From the NCBI GenBank assembly GCA_963764465.1, contig CAVXSO010000001.1, forward strand, positions 62,001-126,000: 64,000 nt of DNA. The letters are read 5' to 3'. The notes below the pieces were generated by a model. It was not told the origin of the DNA, did no database searches, and was given only the letters and a program-made list of their open reading frames with translations. Origin of the DNA: JAJXXT01 sp963764465 (lineage in GTDB: Bacteria > Pseudomonadota > Alphaproteobacteria > Acetobacterales > Acetobacteraceae). Position numbers and translations under genes: made by a program. Of the stretch, positions 35,954 to 44,787 are shown in pieces; position 1 is the first letter of the stretch, and the number at the start of each line of letters is the position of its first letter.

Positions 35954-36700
35954 TCAGGTCCCGTTCGGCCCGATGCGCCGGAACCGGCTGGGCTCGGCGA
36001 TGACGTAGCCCTGATTGCGCGACGACATGATCAGCCGGTCCGGCGCGCCGATGCCGGAGAGCTTGCGCCGCAGCTTCAGCACCAGCTGGTCCACCGCGCG
36101 GTCGTCCATGTGCATCGGCCGACGCAGCGCTACTTTTGAAAGCCAATCGCGCGAAACCGCGGCACCCGCTGCGTCCAGCATCGTCTCGAGCGCCACCATC
36201 TCGGCTTCGGTCAGGCGCTCCTGCTTACCGGCCTCGCCGCTGACGATACGCCCAGGCACATCGACGAAGACGCGTCCCGCGCGCTCCCCGAGCGGCTTGT
36301 TGAGGCGGCGATGCAGCGCGTGGATGCGTGCCGCAAGCTCGCGCGTGGGGCCGGATTTGACGAAATAGTCGTCCGCTCCGGAATCGAGGCCCGCGATGCG
36401 CGCGGCCTCCTCGCCATTGGCGGTGACCACGATAATTCCGCAATCCGAGCGGCCGGCATAAGCGCTCACCAGCTCGAAGCCACTGACATCCGGCAACTCG
36501 AGGTCGACGAGCATGATCTCCGGCTTGAACGCGGCGCGCTTCTCGTGGGCCTCGGCGCCGTTTGCGGCCCATTCGACATCCATCCCCGCCTGCAGCAAAT
36601 AGGCACGGACCGTCTCCGCAAAGGTCGGCTGGTCCTCGATCATCAGGACGCGGATGCCGGTGGCCGCCGGGCGGGTGAGATTATCCTTCGTTTCCGACAC
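35954..36700 (-). CDS. OmpR/PhoB-family response regulator (orphan)
   Basis: A 248-residue two-component regulator. The receiver domain starts IRVLMIEDQPTFAETVRAYLL, with acidic pocket ED, phospho-acceptor Asp in IMLVDLELPDVSGF, Thr-equivalent in IVVTANGEEA and Lys in YFVKSGPT. The C-terminal winged helix is divergent: RPMHMDDRAVDQLVLKLRRKLSGI then IMSSRNQGYVIAEP, where the family has RGxGY. The GTG at 36700 is chosen as start; the upstream frame is an Arg-rich leader. No histidine kinase is adjacent. It lies downstream of livF on the same strand. Confidence 0.8.
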   Translation of the reverse strand: MSETKDNLTRPAATGIRVLMIEDQPTFAETVRAYLLQAGMDVEWAANGAEAHEKRAAFKPEIMLVDLELPDVSGFELVSAYAGRSDCGIIVVTANGEEAARIAGLDSGADDYFVKSGPTRELAARIHALHRRLNKPLGERAGRVFVDVPGRIVSGEAGKQERLTEAEMVALETMLDAAGAAVSRDWLSKVALRRPMHMDDRAVDQLVLKLRRKLSGIGAPDRLIMSSRNQGYVIAEPSRFRRIGPNGT

Positions 36701-36818
36701 GCTGGTTTCCCAATGCTCTGTGTTCGGGGCTCGTTGCCGGCGCGAACTCGGGCGCCAATTCGCGGACAAGAGTGCCGTGTTTGTGAAGTTTTGTCACCCT
36801 TCGCGTTGCCAGGAGGTC

Positions 36819-37535
36819 TCAGCTCTCGATCGAGGCGCCAAGAAACAAGCGCCCGACGGCCGGGTCGGTGAGCAATTGGGCCGCCGGTGCATGCATGCGC
36901 ACCCGCCCGAGTTCGAGCACCAGCCCGTCATCGGAGACGGCCAGTGCCGCCTTGGCATTCTGTTCCACCATCAGCACGGTGACGCCCGCGTCGCGCAGCC
37001 CCTGCAGCACCGTGAACACTTCGCGCACGAGGTTTGGCGAAAGCCCGATCGAGGGTTCGTCGATCAGCAGGAGCTTCGGGTCGAGCAGCAGCGCGCGGGC
37101 GATCTCCAGCTGCTTCTGCTGTCCGCCGGAAAGGTCACCGGCCTTGCGCGTCTGGTGCAGGCGCAGTGCCGGGAACCGGTCCATCACCGCCTCGATCCGT
37201 GCTGGCACGCGGGATTGCTCGGCAAGCGTCACAGCGCCCAGTTCGAGATTATGCCGGACGGAAAGGCGAGGCACGATGTTGCGCCCCTGCGGCACGTAGG
37301 CAATGCCGCGCGCGAGCAGCCGCGCCGGTTTCTCGTTGGTGATGTCCGTGCCGCCAAACCGGATGCTGCCGGAGCGCACCCGGATGAGCCCGAAGATTGC
37401 CTTGAACAGTGTCGATTTGCCGGCGCCGTTGGGCCCGATCACGGTGGTGATGGTGGCCGGGTGCAGCGCCAGGTCAATCCCGTTCAGGATCTGCACGTCG
37501 GCATAGCCCGCGCGGATGTCGGAAAGCTCCAGCAT
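36819..37535 (-). CDS. livF: Branched-chain amino-acid ABC transporter ATPase LivF
   Basis: A 238-residue ABC ATPase of the HAAT family. Walker A GPNGAGKSTLFKAIFGLI, the LivF-type IAYVPQGRNIVPRLSVRHNLELGA, signature LSGGQQKQLEIARALL (DLSGGQQ), Walker B LLLIDEPSIGLSPNLV and the switch His region LMVEQNAKAAL are all intact. It immediately abuts livG with no spacer (the livG stop is the base before the ATG) and is the last gene of the transporter operon. Confidence 0.92.
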   Translation of the reverse strand: MLELSDIRAGYADVQILNGIDLALHPATITTVIGPNGAGKSTLFKAIFGLIRVRSGSIRFGGTDITNEKPARLLARGIAYVPQGRNIVPRLSVRHNLELGAVTLAEQSRVPARIEAVMDRFPALRLHQTRKAGDLSGGQQKQLEIARALLLDPKLLLIDEPSIGLSPNLVREVFTVLQGLRDAGVTVLMVEQNAKAALAVSDDGLVLELGRVRMHAPAAQLLTDPAVGRLFLGASIES

Positions 37536-38283
37536 CTAGCCGCCGAGATAGGAATCGATGACGGCCTGGTTGGCACGCACCTCCTCGGGCGTGCCGTCGG
37601 CGATGACGCGCCCCTCCGCCAGCGCCATGATGCGCCCGCACAGCGACATGAGGAAATCCATGTTGTGCTCGATGACGACGAAGGTCGTGCCGTGCTCGCG
37701 GTTGTACGTCAGCAGCCGCTCGCGGAGTTCCGCCAGCATCGTCGGGTTCACGCCGCCGGCCGGCTCGTCGAGCAGCACCAGCTTCGGCCCCGCCATGAAC
37801 GCCATCGCCGCGTCCACCAGCTTGCGCTGGCCATAGGAGATGCTGCCTGCGAGCTTGTCGCGGACCGGTCCGAGACGGAAGAACGCGATCATCCGGTCGG
37901 CCTCCCCGGTGAGGCCCGCATCCGGCCGCATGAACAGCCGCCCGAGCATGCCGCCGCGGTGTTCCTGGCTCGCGAAGATGATGTTGTCGAGTACCGAGAG
38001 ACCCGGGAAGACGGCGAGCTGCTGGAAGGTGCGGCCAACACCCAACAGGCTGAGGTCGCAGGCGCGCCGCCCCGTTACCGTCCTGCCGTCCACCTCCACG
38101 CTGCCCGAGTTCAGGCGCGGTCTGGCCGAGAATGCAGTTGAACAGCGTGGATTTGCCGGACCCGTTGGGCCCGATAAGGCCCAGGATCTCGCCGTGCGCC
38201 ACGTCGAAGCTGACATCGTCCACGGCGACGACGTGCCCAAATCGCTTGCTGACGCCGCGGACGGAGAGGTGAGGGGCGGTCAT
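37536..38283 (-). pseudogene. livG: Branched-chain amino-acid ABC ATPase LivG, frameshifted
   Basis: Two frames join into a normal 248-residue LivG if one base, the C at 38109, is removed. The first frame gives LSVRGVSKRFGHVVAVDDVSFDV and Walker A LIGPNGSGKSTLFNCIL, ending ...QTAPE. The second frame resumes at SGSVEVDGRTVTGRRACDLSLLGVGRTFQQLAVFPGLSVLDNI, then ISYGQRKLVDAAMAFMAG, Walker B LVLLDEPAGGVNPTM and FVVIEHNMDFLM. As sequenced, the protein is broken after Walker A. Neighbours livM and livF are intact, so this is a recent mutation or a sequence error. Confidence 0.82.
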
Positions 38284-39236
38284 GGCGCGGCGGCTCGGCG
38301 CACGCGCCGGCTGCTGGCGGCGATGCGCCGCGCGAGCCCGATCAACCCGCCCGGGCAGCGCGTCATCAGCAGGATCACCGCGATCGCATACAGCATCAGG
38401 TAGTAGGCATCGGCAATGCGCAGCGCCTCCGGCAGCAGCACGGCGACGGCTGCCCCAAGCACGGGGCCCCAGAACTCGCCCAGGCCGCCTACTACCACCA
38501 TCAGCAGCAGCCGTAGCGAGGCCACGACGTCGAACGAGCCAGGCTCGATATACTGCACAAGTGGCGCCTCGATCGCACCGGCGAGGCCGCCATAGGCGGA
38601 GCCGATGGCGAAGGCGAGCAGGGTTAGGCGGCGGACATCGAGCCCGAGGCTCTCAGCGCGCACCTCGTTCTCGCGCAGGGCCTTGAAGGCGCGACCCCAT
38701 GGCGAGCGCACGATGCCGCGCAGCACCAGCGCCGCCAGCAGCGCGACGGCGAGCGCGAAATAGAAGAACGCGGTCTGCCCGTCGGTCGAAATCGGGCCGA
38801 TCCGCGGCCGCGGCATGCCGTTCAGGCCATACGTGCCGCCCGTGAGCCACTCCTCGTTGCGCGCGACGAGGAAGAACAGCGAATTGAACGCCAGCGTCAC
38901 GAACGCGAGGTAATGCCCGCGCACGCGCAGCGCCGGGAAGCCGAGCAACAGGCCGATGCCGAAACAAAGCGCGACACCCAACGCCATGCCGAGCACCCAG
39001 GGATAGCCCGCCAGCGTCACGATGCTTGTGGCATAGGCGCCGATGCCCATGAAGGAGGCCTGGGCAAGCGAGATGCGTCCGGCATAGCCGAGCGTGAGGT
39101 TGAGCCCCATCGCCGCGATGCTGAGCATGAGCCACGAGCAGAGCAGATAGGCGATGTAGTCGCCGCGCCCGAGCGGGGCGACGAGCAGCACCGCCACGAC
39201 AACGGCGAGGGCGATGGCTTCGCGATGCGCGCGCAT
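38280..39236 (-). CDS. livM: Branched-chain amino-acid ABC permease LivM
   Basis: A 318-residue permease with about nine hydrophobic segments starting AIALAVVVAVLLVAPLG. Family motifs are LNLTLGYAGRISLAQASFMGIGAYATSI, LGFPALRVRGHYLAFVTLAFN, TGGTYGLNGMPRP and RSPWGRAFKALRENEVRAESLGLDVRRLTLLAFAIGSAYGGLAGAI. The C-terminus has VVVGGLGEFWGPVLGAA. The ATG overlaps the livH stop by one base; its stop overlaps the livG start by four (ATGA). The substrate is inferred from the family. Confidence 0.9.
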   Translation of the reverse strand: MRAHREAIALAVVVAVLLVAPLGRGDYIAYLLCSWLMLSIAAMGLNLTLGYAGRISLAQASFMGIGAYATSIVTLAGYPWVLGMALGVALCFGIGLLLGFPALRVRGHYLAFVTLAFNSLFFLVARNEEWLTGGTYGLNGMPRPRIGPISTDGQTAFFYFALAVALLAALVLRGIVRSPWGRAFKALRENEVRAESLGLDVRRLTLLAFAIGSAYGGLAGAIEAPLVQYIEPGSFDVVASLRLLLMVVVGGLGEFWGPVLGAAVAVLLPEALRIADAYYLMLYAIAVILLMTRCPGGLIGLARRIAASSRRVRRAAAP

Positions 39237-40114
39237 CAGACGATCCGCGCCTCGGCGTCGCCGAGCAATCCCTGTGGCCGCCAGAGAATGACCACGATCA
39301 GCAGCACCAGTGGCAGGGCGGCCCGATACTGCGCCGTGATGTAGGTGGCGGTGAGGTTGTCGAGCACGCCGATGAGCAACCCGCCTGCGAGCGCGCCGCG
39401 GATGCGGTTGAAGCCGCCGATGATCGCGGCGATGAACGCCACCAGGCCAAGAGATTCGCCGTTGGAGAATTTGGCGAGGTAGACGGGCGTGATGAGGAAC
39501 GAGGCAATCGCTGCGAGCGCCGCGTTGAGCAGGAACGCATAGAGCGTCATCCGTGCGACATCGACGCCGAGGATCTCCGCCACCCCGGGGTTCTGCGCCG
39601 CCGCCTGCATCTGCCGCCCGGTGCGGGTGTGATCGAGGAACAGCGTGAGCAGAAGTACGACGGCCAACGCCGAGCCGAGGTCCAGCAAGTCGCGAACCGA
39701 CACCACGGCGCCGCCGATATGCACGTCGCCATTCGGCACGAGCGAAGGGAAGGGCTGTGCCTCTGCCCCGTAGAACATCTTCACGGCTTCCTTGAGCAGG
39801 ATGCTGAGCGCCATGGTGGCGATCACCAGTGGCAGGCCGCCATCCGGCCCGAAGGGCTCCACGATGAGACGCTTGAAGGCGAGCCCAAGCAGCACAATGG
39901 AAAGCGCAAAGCCGAAGATCAGCGATGCCCACAAAGGCCAGCCGAGCCAGTGCTGACCGATCAGCACCAGGAAGGCAGGCAGCATGACGAACTCGCCCTG
40001 GGCAAAATTCACCGCTTGCGCGGCCTGCCAGACCAGCGCGAAGCCGACCGCTGCCAGCGCGTAGATCGAGCCGGTGGCGAGGCCGGAGAGCAGGACCTGA
40101 AGGAATACAGCCAT
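39236..40114 (-). CDS. livH: Branched-chain amino-acid ABC permease LivH
   Basis: A 292-residue permease of the HAAT family. It opens FLQVLLSGLATGSIYALAAVGFALVWQAAQAVNFAQGEFVMLPAF, the LivH signature of eight or nine hydrophobic helices, and has GRQMQAAAQNPGVAEILGVDVARMTLYAFLLNAALAAIA and IIGGFNRIRGALAGGLLIGVLDN. ATG 40114 is the family-like start; a GTG at 40129 with a good ribosome site would add five residues. It follows the binding-protein gene by 45 bases. Confidence 0.9.
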   Translation of the reverse strand: MAVFLQVLLSGLATGSIYALAAVGFALVWQAAQAVNFAQGEFVMLPAFLVLIGQHWLGWPLWASLIFGFALSIVLLGLAFKRLIVEPFGPDGGLPLVIATMALSILLKEAVKMFYGAEAQPFPSLVPNGDVHIGGAVVSVRDLLDLGSALAVVLLLTLFLDHTRTGRQMQAAAQNPGVAEILGVDVARMTLYAFLLNAALAAIASFLITPVYLAKFSNGESLGLVAFIAAIIGGFNRIRGALAGGLLIGVLDNLTATYITAQYRAALPLVLLIVVILWRPQGLLGDAEARIV

Positions 40115-40159
40115 GCGAGGTGGGCGCACGCCGCCCCTGATGGTGCGGCGTGCGGGTTC

Positions 40160-41311
40160 TCAGTTGGGCGGCACGGTGCCGATGACGACCTGCTTGCCGC
40201 CCTTGACCTCGGTCATGAAACTCTCGCGGCTGAGTTCGCCCGTGTTGTCCCAGGACGTGGTGAGCAGCATGCCTGGGTATTTCGAAGCGTCGAGCGTGAG
40301 CCCATGCATCTTGGCGGCGAACGCCTTGCGGTCGAACTTGCCGATCATTTCGGTCACATACTTGATCGCGTAGACCCCAATATAACCCTTGATGCCGTTA
40401 TGATCGGTGTCACGGTTATAGATCTTGTGGAACTTGGCGACGAACTGCTCGATCGAAGGGATCGGCGCCGAGGTCGCAAGCCCCACATGGGCGTAGGCGC
40501 CGTCCGCGGCGCCGCCGGCGAGGTCGATCACCTTCTGTCCGGTCAGCGTTACCTCGCCAACCAGCGGCACGTTGAGGCCCTGTTTCTTCGCCTCCTTCAG
40601 GAAGCGCGCGGCCTCCTCCTCGTTGAGGTAGACGAACACAGCCTGCGCGCCAGACTGCTTGATCTTGGAGACGTCCGGCGCGAAGTCCACCTGACCCTGC
40701 TCGCTCAACTCATCGGCGACGACCTGGATGCCAACCCGCCTCATCTCACTGATGAACACGTCATGGCCGCCCTTGCCAAAGTCGTTGTGCACCCAGGAGA
40801 CCGCGATCTTGGTCACCTTGAGCGTGTCCTGGAAATAGGTTGTCAACGCCGGCACGCCTTTTTCCGAGCCAGACGAGGTGCGGAAAATGTAGGGGTTGTG
40901 CTTCTCGGTGATGTTCGGCGCCTCCGCACCCGTCATCTGCGGCACGCCCGCCTTCTGGGCGACCAGCATGTTGACGATGGTGGAACCGGAATAAACCGTG
41001 CCCATGATGACATAGGCGCCATTGTCGATCACCTTCTGCACCAGGGCGCGCGACACCATCGGATCGGTCTGGGTGTCGTAATCGTTCATCACGATCTTGC
41101 GCCCGAGGATGCCGCCCGCGGCGTTGATCTCGTTGACCGCAATATGCGCGCCGTCGCGGAAATTGGTGCCTGAGACCGCCCCCGCGCCGGACAACTCGCA
41201 CACGCAAGGAATGATGACCGTGTTCTGCGCCTGGGCGGGGACGTGCCAGGCGGCGATAGCGCCGGCGATGGCGACGACAGCGGCGCGGCGCGTGCGCGCG
41301 AAAATCCTCAT
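40160..41311 (-). CDS. livK: Periplasmic amino-acid-binding protein of the HAAT transporter
   Basis: A 383-residue solute-binding protein. The signal peptide is RRAAVVAIAGAIAAWHVPAQA. The mature Leu/Ile/Val-binding-type fold shows FRDGAHIAVNEINAAGGILGRKI, MVSRALVQKVIDNGAYVIMGT and ISEMRRVGIQVVADELSEQGQVDFAPDVSKIKQSGAQAVFVY. ATG 41311 has GGAGGAAC eight bases upstream; the longer frame is an Arg-rich leader. It heads the livHMGF run. The ligand could be branched-chain amino acids or another amide; the sequence does not decide. Confidence 0.87.
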   Translation of the reverse strand: MRIFARTRRAAVVAIAGAIAAWHVPAQAQNTVIIPCVCELSGAGAVSGTNFRDGAHIAVNEINAAGGILGRKIVMNDYDTQTDPMVSRALVQKVIDNGAYVIMGTVYSGSTIVNMLVAQKAGVPQMTGAEAPNITEKHNPYIFRTSSGSEKGVPALTTYFQDTLKVTKIAVSWVHNDFGKGGHDVFISEMRRVGIQVVADELSEQGQVDFAPDVSKIKQSGAQAVFVYLNEEEAARFLKEAKKQGLNVPLVGEVTLTGQKVIDLAGGAADGAYAHVGLATSAPIPSIEQFVAKFHKIYNRDTDHNGIKGYIGVYAIKYVTEMIGKFDRKAFAAKMHGLTLDASKYPGMLLTTSWDNTGELSRESFMTEVKGGKQVVIGTVPPN

Positions 41312-41444
41312 CCGTGTTCCTCCGTTGCTGTAATGGCCCGTTGTCGGCCGGGCCTTGGTCCTGGCTGCGTATAGCCTGCCACGAGGACGGCGCAAAACGC
41401 GAAAGCGTCGAGGGTAAACGGAATTTCGGCGCGCGAAACGTCGC

Positions 41445-42287
41445 TCAGCCGGAAGGAGTCGTCGCCCGGATATCGGCTTCCAGGATGGCGCGCAGCTCTG
41501 CCGTCACCTCTGGCGTCCTGCCGAACCAATGGGCGAACCCGGCGACCGCTTGGTGCAGCAGCATCCCGAGCCCGTCCACGCTGCGCAGCCCCCGCGCGGT
41601 GGCGGCGCGTAGCAGCCCGGTCTCCAGCGGCGCATAGACCACGTCGTGCACGATCGCGTGTGCCGGCAATGGCGTGAGATCGAGCTCGTTCGGCGGCTGC
41701 CCGGTCATGCCGAGACTGGTGGCGTTGACCAGGAGGTCGGTCGTGGCGAGAGCCGCGGGCAGATCGCCGATGCCGTGCGCCGTGACACCAGAGCCGAAGC
41801 GCATGGCGAGAGCGTCTGCCTTCGCCGGCGTGCGGTTGAACACGCCAACCGTGAACCCGCGCTGGCGCAGCCCATAGATTGCCGCGCGCGCGGCACCGCC
41901 GGCGCCGAGCAGTGCGGCACGGCCGGGCTTCGCGTCCCACCCCGGCGCGCGCTCGTCGAGATTGCCGAGAAAGCCGATCGCGTCCGTGTTTCCACCGACC
42001 AGCGTCTCGCCCTCGTACCAAAGCGTGTTGACCGCTCCCATCGCTTCCGCCGCCGCATCGAGACGACCTGCATGAGGAATGACCGCGGTCTTGTGCGGCA
42101 CGGTGACGTTGCCGCCCGCCCAGCCAGCTGCGCGGAACCCCGCGAAGAAACGGCCGATCTCCGCCGGCGGAATGTCGAGCCGCTCGTAGCTGCCATCGAT
42201 ACCGTAGCGCTTCAGCCAGTAGCCATGCAGCATGGGCGAGCGGGAGTGGGCGATTGGGTGGCCCATGACGAAGGCACGGATGGTCAT
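41445..42287 (-). CDS. aroE: Shikimate dehydrogenase
   Basis: A 280-residue NADP-dependent enzyme reducing 3-dehydroshikimate. N-terminal substrate site VMGHPIAHSRSPMLHGYWL, the catalytic-region GGNVTVPHKTAVI (Lys), MGAVNTLW, NTDAIGFLGNL, the nucleotide loop LLGAGGAARAAIYGL and AIVHDVVYAPLETGLL with GMLLHQAVAGF near the C-terminus. The ATG overlaps the stop of the 113-aa gene by four bases. It is the last gene of the long minus-strand division run. Confidence 0.92.
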   Translation of the reverse strand: MTIRAFVMGHPIAHSRSPMLHGYWLKRYGIDGSYERLDIPPAEIGRFFAGFRAAGWAGGNVTVPHKTAVIPHAGRLDAAAEAMGAVNTLWYEGETLVGGNTDAIGFLGNLDERAPGWDAKPGRAALLGAGGAARAAIYGLRQRGFTVGVFNRTPAKADALAMRFGSGVTAHGIGDLPAALATTDLLVNATSLGMTGQPPNELDLTPLPAHAIVHDVVYAPLETGLLRAATARGLRSVDGLGMLLHQAVAGFAHWFGRTPEVTAELRAILEADIRATTPSG

Positions 42288-42625
42288 GCGATGGCTCCGG
42301 TGGCGCGAGTGAGCTTGCCGCCGCGCTGCTCCGCGGCAATGGGCACGAAATCATAGGTGGCGTAGATCTCGGTACGGAACGCACCCCAGGCGGTCGTTTC
42401 GATCGCGCGATTGATCTCGCGCAGGCGGTTCGCGGGGAAACGCAGCGTCACCACCTGGCCCAGCCCCATCATCACGTACCAGCTCACCACTTCCACGCCG
42501 TGCGGCGGAAAATTCTCGTAATGCCCGTTTGCGGCGAGAAGCTCCTGCTGCTTCGCGAGCGGCAGGGACTGGTCGTGGCGCAGCAGTACCGAGACCATCA
42601 TCGAATCACCAGGCGCAGTGGCCAC
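42284..42625 (-). CDS. Unrecognised 113-aa protein coupled to aroE
   Basis: A soluble-looking protein with central HDQSLPLAKQQELLAANGHYENFPPHGVEVVSWYVMMGLGQVVTLRFP then EINRAIETTAWGAFRTEIYATYDFVP. A GTG start at 42625 is supported by GGGGAGGACG; ATG 42601 would give 105 residues. I see no known domain. The regular alternation of hydrophobic strand and helix, and the WYVMMGLGQ-type strand, faintly recall small ferredoxin-like (DUF3303/GYD-type) folds. Its stop is inside the aroE start (ATGA), and it follows ligA by 86 bases. Confidence 0.7.
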   Translation of the reverse strand: MATAPGDSMMVSVLLRHDQSLPLAKQQELLAANGHYENFPPHGVEVVSWYVMMGLGQVVTLRFPANRLREINRAIETTAWGAFRTEIYATYDFVPIAAEQRGGKLTRATGAIA

Positions 42626-42711
42626 GCTCGCGTCCTCCCCGTTGGCGGCCGCTGTTATCAGAGCTGCGTGCCTGCGACAATTTCGTTGCCCGGCTGCCGT
42701 TTCGTGCACCG

Positions 42712-44787
42712 TTACTGCTCGCCCGCGAGCAGCGCGCGGAAACCCTCCTCGTCCAGCACCGTGATGCCGAGCTCGGCAGCCTTGCGCGCCTTGCTGCCCG
42801 CATCGGTGCCGACCACCACGTAGTCCGTACGCCTGGAAACGCTGTCCGCGACCTTCGCGCCGTGCCGTTCCGCGAGCGCCTTCGCCTCCGGTCGCGCCAG
42901 CGTCGGCAGCGTGCCGGTGAACACCACCGTCTTGCCCGCGAGCACGCCGCCGCCCGCGGCCTCCTCCGGCTCGATGTCGAGTTCTTCGGCCAGCACACGC
43001 ACCGCCCGCACGTTGCGTTCCTCGCCGAAGAACTCGGCTAGCTCCTCGGCGATGGCAGGGCCGACGCCGATGATGCTGGTGACCGCCAACCGCGCCTCGG
43101 ACGCAGGATCGACCGCCTCGCGCATGGCGGCCAGGAAGGTCTCGAGATCGCCATAGTGCCGCGCGAGCAGCCTCGCGTTCGCCGCCCCGATGCGGCGGAT
43201 CCCGAGCGCGTAGATGAAGCGCGCGAAGCCGATGCGCCGGCGCCCGTTGATGGCGCGGACCAGGTTCGCCGCGGACTGCTCGCCCCAACCCTCGAGCTTC
43301 GCGATCTCCGCTTCCTTTGCGGCGAGCTTGAAGATATCCGCGGGCGAACGGATCCAGCCCAGCGCGTGGAATTCGCGCACCGTCTTCTCGCCCATCCCCT
43401 CGATGTCGAAGGCGGGGCGGGAAGCGAAATGGATCAGCCGCTCCTCGACCTGCGCGGGGCACGTAAGGCCGCCGGAACAGCGCCACACCACCTCGCCTTC
43501 CGCGCGCACCGCGTGGCTGCCGCAGACCGGGCATTGGCGCGGGAAGCGGAACGGATGGGCCCCATGCGGGCGTGCCTCGGGCACGATGCCCAGCACTTGC
43601 GGGATGACGTCGCCCGCGCGCTGGATGCGCACCGTGTCGCCCACACGCACGTCGAGCCGCTGGATCTCGTCTTCGTTGTGCAGCGTCGCGCGCGCGACCA
43701 GCACACCACCGACATTGACCGGCTCCAGGATCGCGACCGGTGTCAGCGCGCCGGTGCGCCCGACCTGGATCTGGATGTCGAGCAGCTTTGTTGTCGCCTG
43801 TTCGGCGGGGAACTTCCACGCGATCGCCCACCGCGGCTCGCGACCGACGAAACCAAGCCTTGCCTGCAACGCGAGGTCGTCGATCTTGTAGACCACGCCA
43901 TCGATATCATAGGCGAGCCCGGCGCGGTGGGCGGCCATGTCGGCCTGGAACCCGGCCGCGTCCGTCTCGGTCTCGAGACGGCGAGAAAGCGGGTTTACCT
44001 CGAATCCCCAGTGGCGCAGGTGCTGCAGATATTCCCAGTGCGTGGCGGAAACGACCTCGCTCACGTCACCCAGCGCGTAGGCGAAAAAGGAGAGGGGCCG
44101 CGAGGCGGTGATTGTGGCGTCAAGCTGGCGCAGTGAACCGGCCGCGGCATTGCGCGGATTGGCGAAGACCTTGCCGCCGGCTTCCTGCTGCGCCTCGTTG
44201 AGCGCCAGGAAGTCAGCCTTGGACATGAAGACCTCGCCCCGGATCTCTATCAGCGCCGGAGCCTTACCCCGCAGCTTCGTGGGGATGGCGGCGATGGTGC
44301 GGACATTGGCGGTGACGTCCTCTCCCTCGGTGCCGTCGCCGCGCGTGCCGGCGCGAACGAGCGCGCCGTCCTCGTAGCTGAGCGAGAGCGAGAGCCCGTC
44401 GATCTTGGGCTCGCCCACCATTGCAAAGCTGTGGCTACTGCCGAGAAACCGTCGCGCTCGGTCGCAGAACTCCGCAAAATCCTCGGGTGCGAAGGCATTG
44501 CCGAGCGATAGCATCGGCACGCGATGGATGACTTTCGTGAATCCCGCGGCTGGCGCAGCTCCCACGCGCCGCGAGGGGGAGTCCGGCCGGACCAGGTGCG
44601 GAAACCGCGCCTCTATCGTATCGTTGCGGTACCGCAACGCATCGTATTCGGAATCCGTGATGATCGGCGAGTCCTGCTCGTGGTAGGCACGGTCATGCTT
44701 CGCGATCTCGGCGGCCAGCACCGCGAGCTCAAGCTTCGCCTCGGTTTCGCTGAGTGCCTCGGGTGGCTTCAGGCCCGGCTTCGTCAT
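42712..44787 (-). CDS. ligA: NAD+-dependent DNA ligase
   Basis: A 691-residue ligase that seals nicks using NAD+. The N-terminal Ia domain (HDRAYHEQDSPIITDSEYDALRY) is followed by the adenylation site EPKIDGLSLSLSYEDG (Lys nucleophile), RGEVFMSKADF, the OB domain, a four-Cys zinc finger (CPVCG then CSGGLTCPAQ), helix-hairpin-helix repeats and the C-terminal BRCT domain (GKTVVFTGTLPTLARPEAKALAE). The ATG overlaps the recN stop by four bases. Confidence 0.96.
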   Translation of the reverse strand: MTKPGLKPPEALSETEAKLELAVLAAEIAKHDRAYHEQDSPIITDSEYDALRYRNDTIEARFPHLVRPDSPSRRVGAAPAAGFTKVIHRVPMLSLGNAFAPEDFAEFCDRARRFLGSSHSFAMVGEPKIDGLSLSLSYEDGALVRAGTRGDGTEGEDVTANVRTIAAIPTKLRGKAPALIEIRGEVFMSKADFLALNEAQQEAGGKVFANPRNAAAGSLRQLDATITASRPLSFFAYALGDVSEVVSATHWEYLQHLRHWGFEVNPLSRRLETETDAAGFQADMAAHRAGLAYDIDGVVYKIDDLALQARLGFVGREPRWAIAWKFPAEQATTKLLDIQIQVGRTGALTPVAILEPVNVGGVLVARATLHNEDEIQRLDVRVGDTVRIQRAGDVIPQVLGIVPEARPHGAHPFRFPRQCPVCGSHAVRAEGEVVWRCSGGLTCPAQVEERLIHFASRPAFDIEGMGEKTVREFHALGWIRSPADIFKLAAKEAEIAKLEGWGEQSAANLVRAINGRRRIGFARFIYALGIRRIGAANARLLARHYGDLETFLAAMREAVDPASEARLAVTSIIGVGPAIAEELAEFFGEERNVRAVRVLAEELDIEPEEAAGGGVLAGKTVVFTGTLPTLARPEAKALAERHGAKVADSVSRRTDYVVVGTDAGSKARKAAELGITVLDEEGFRALLAGEQ

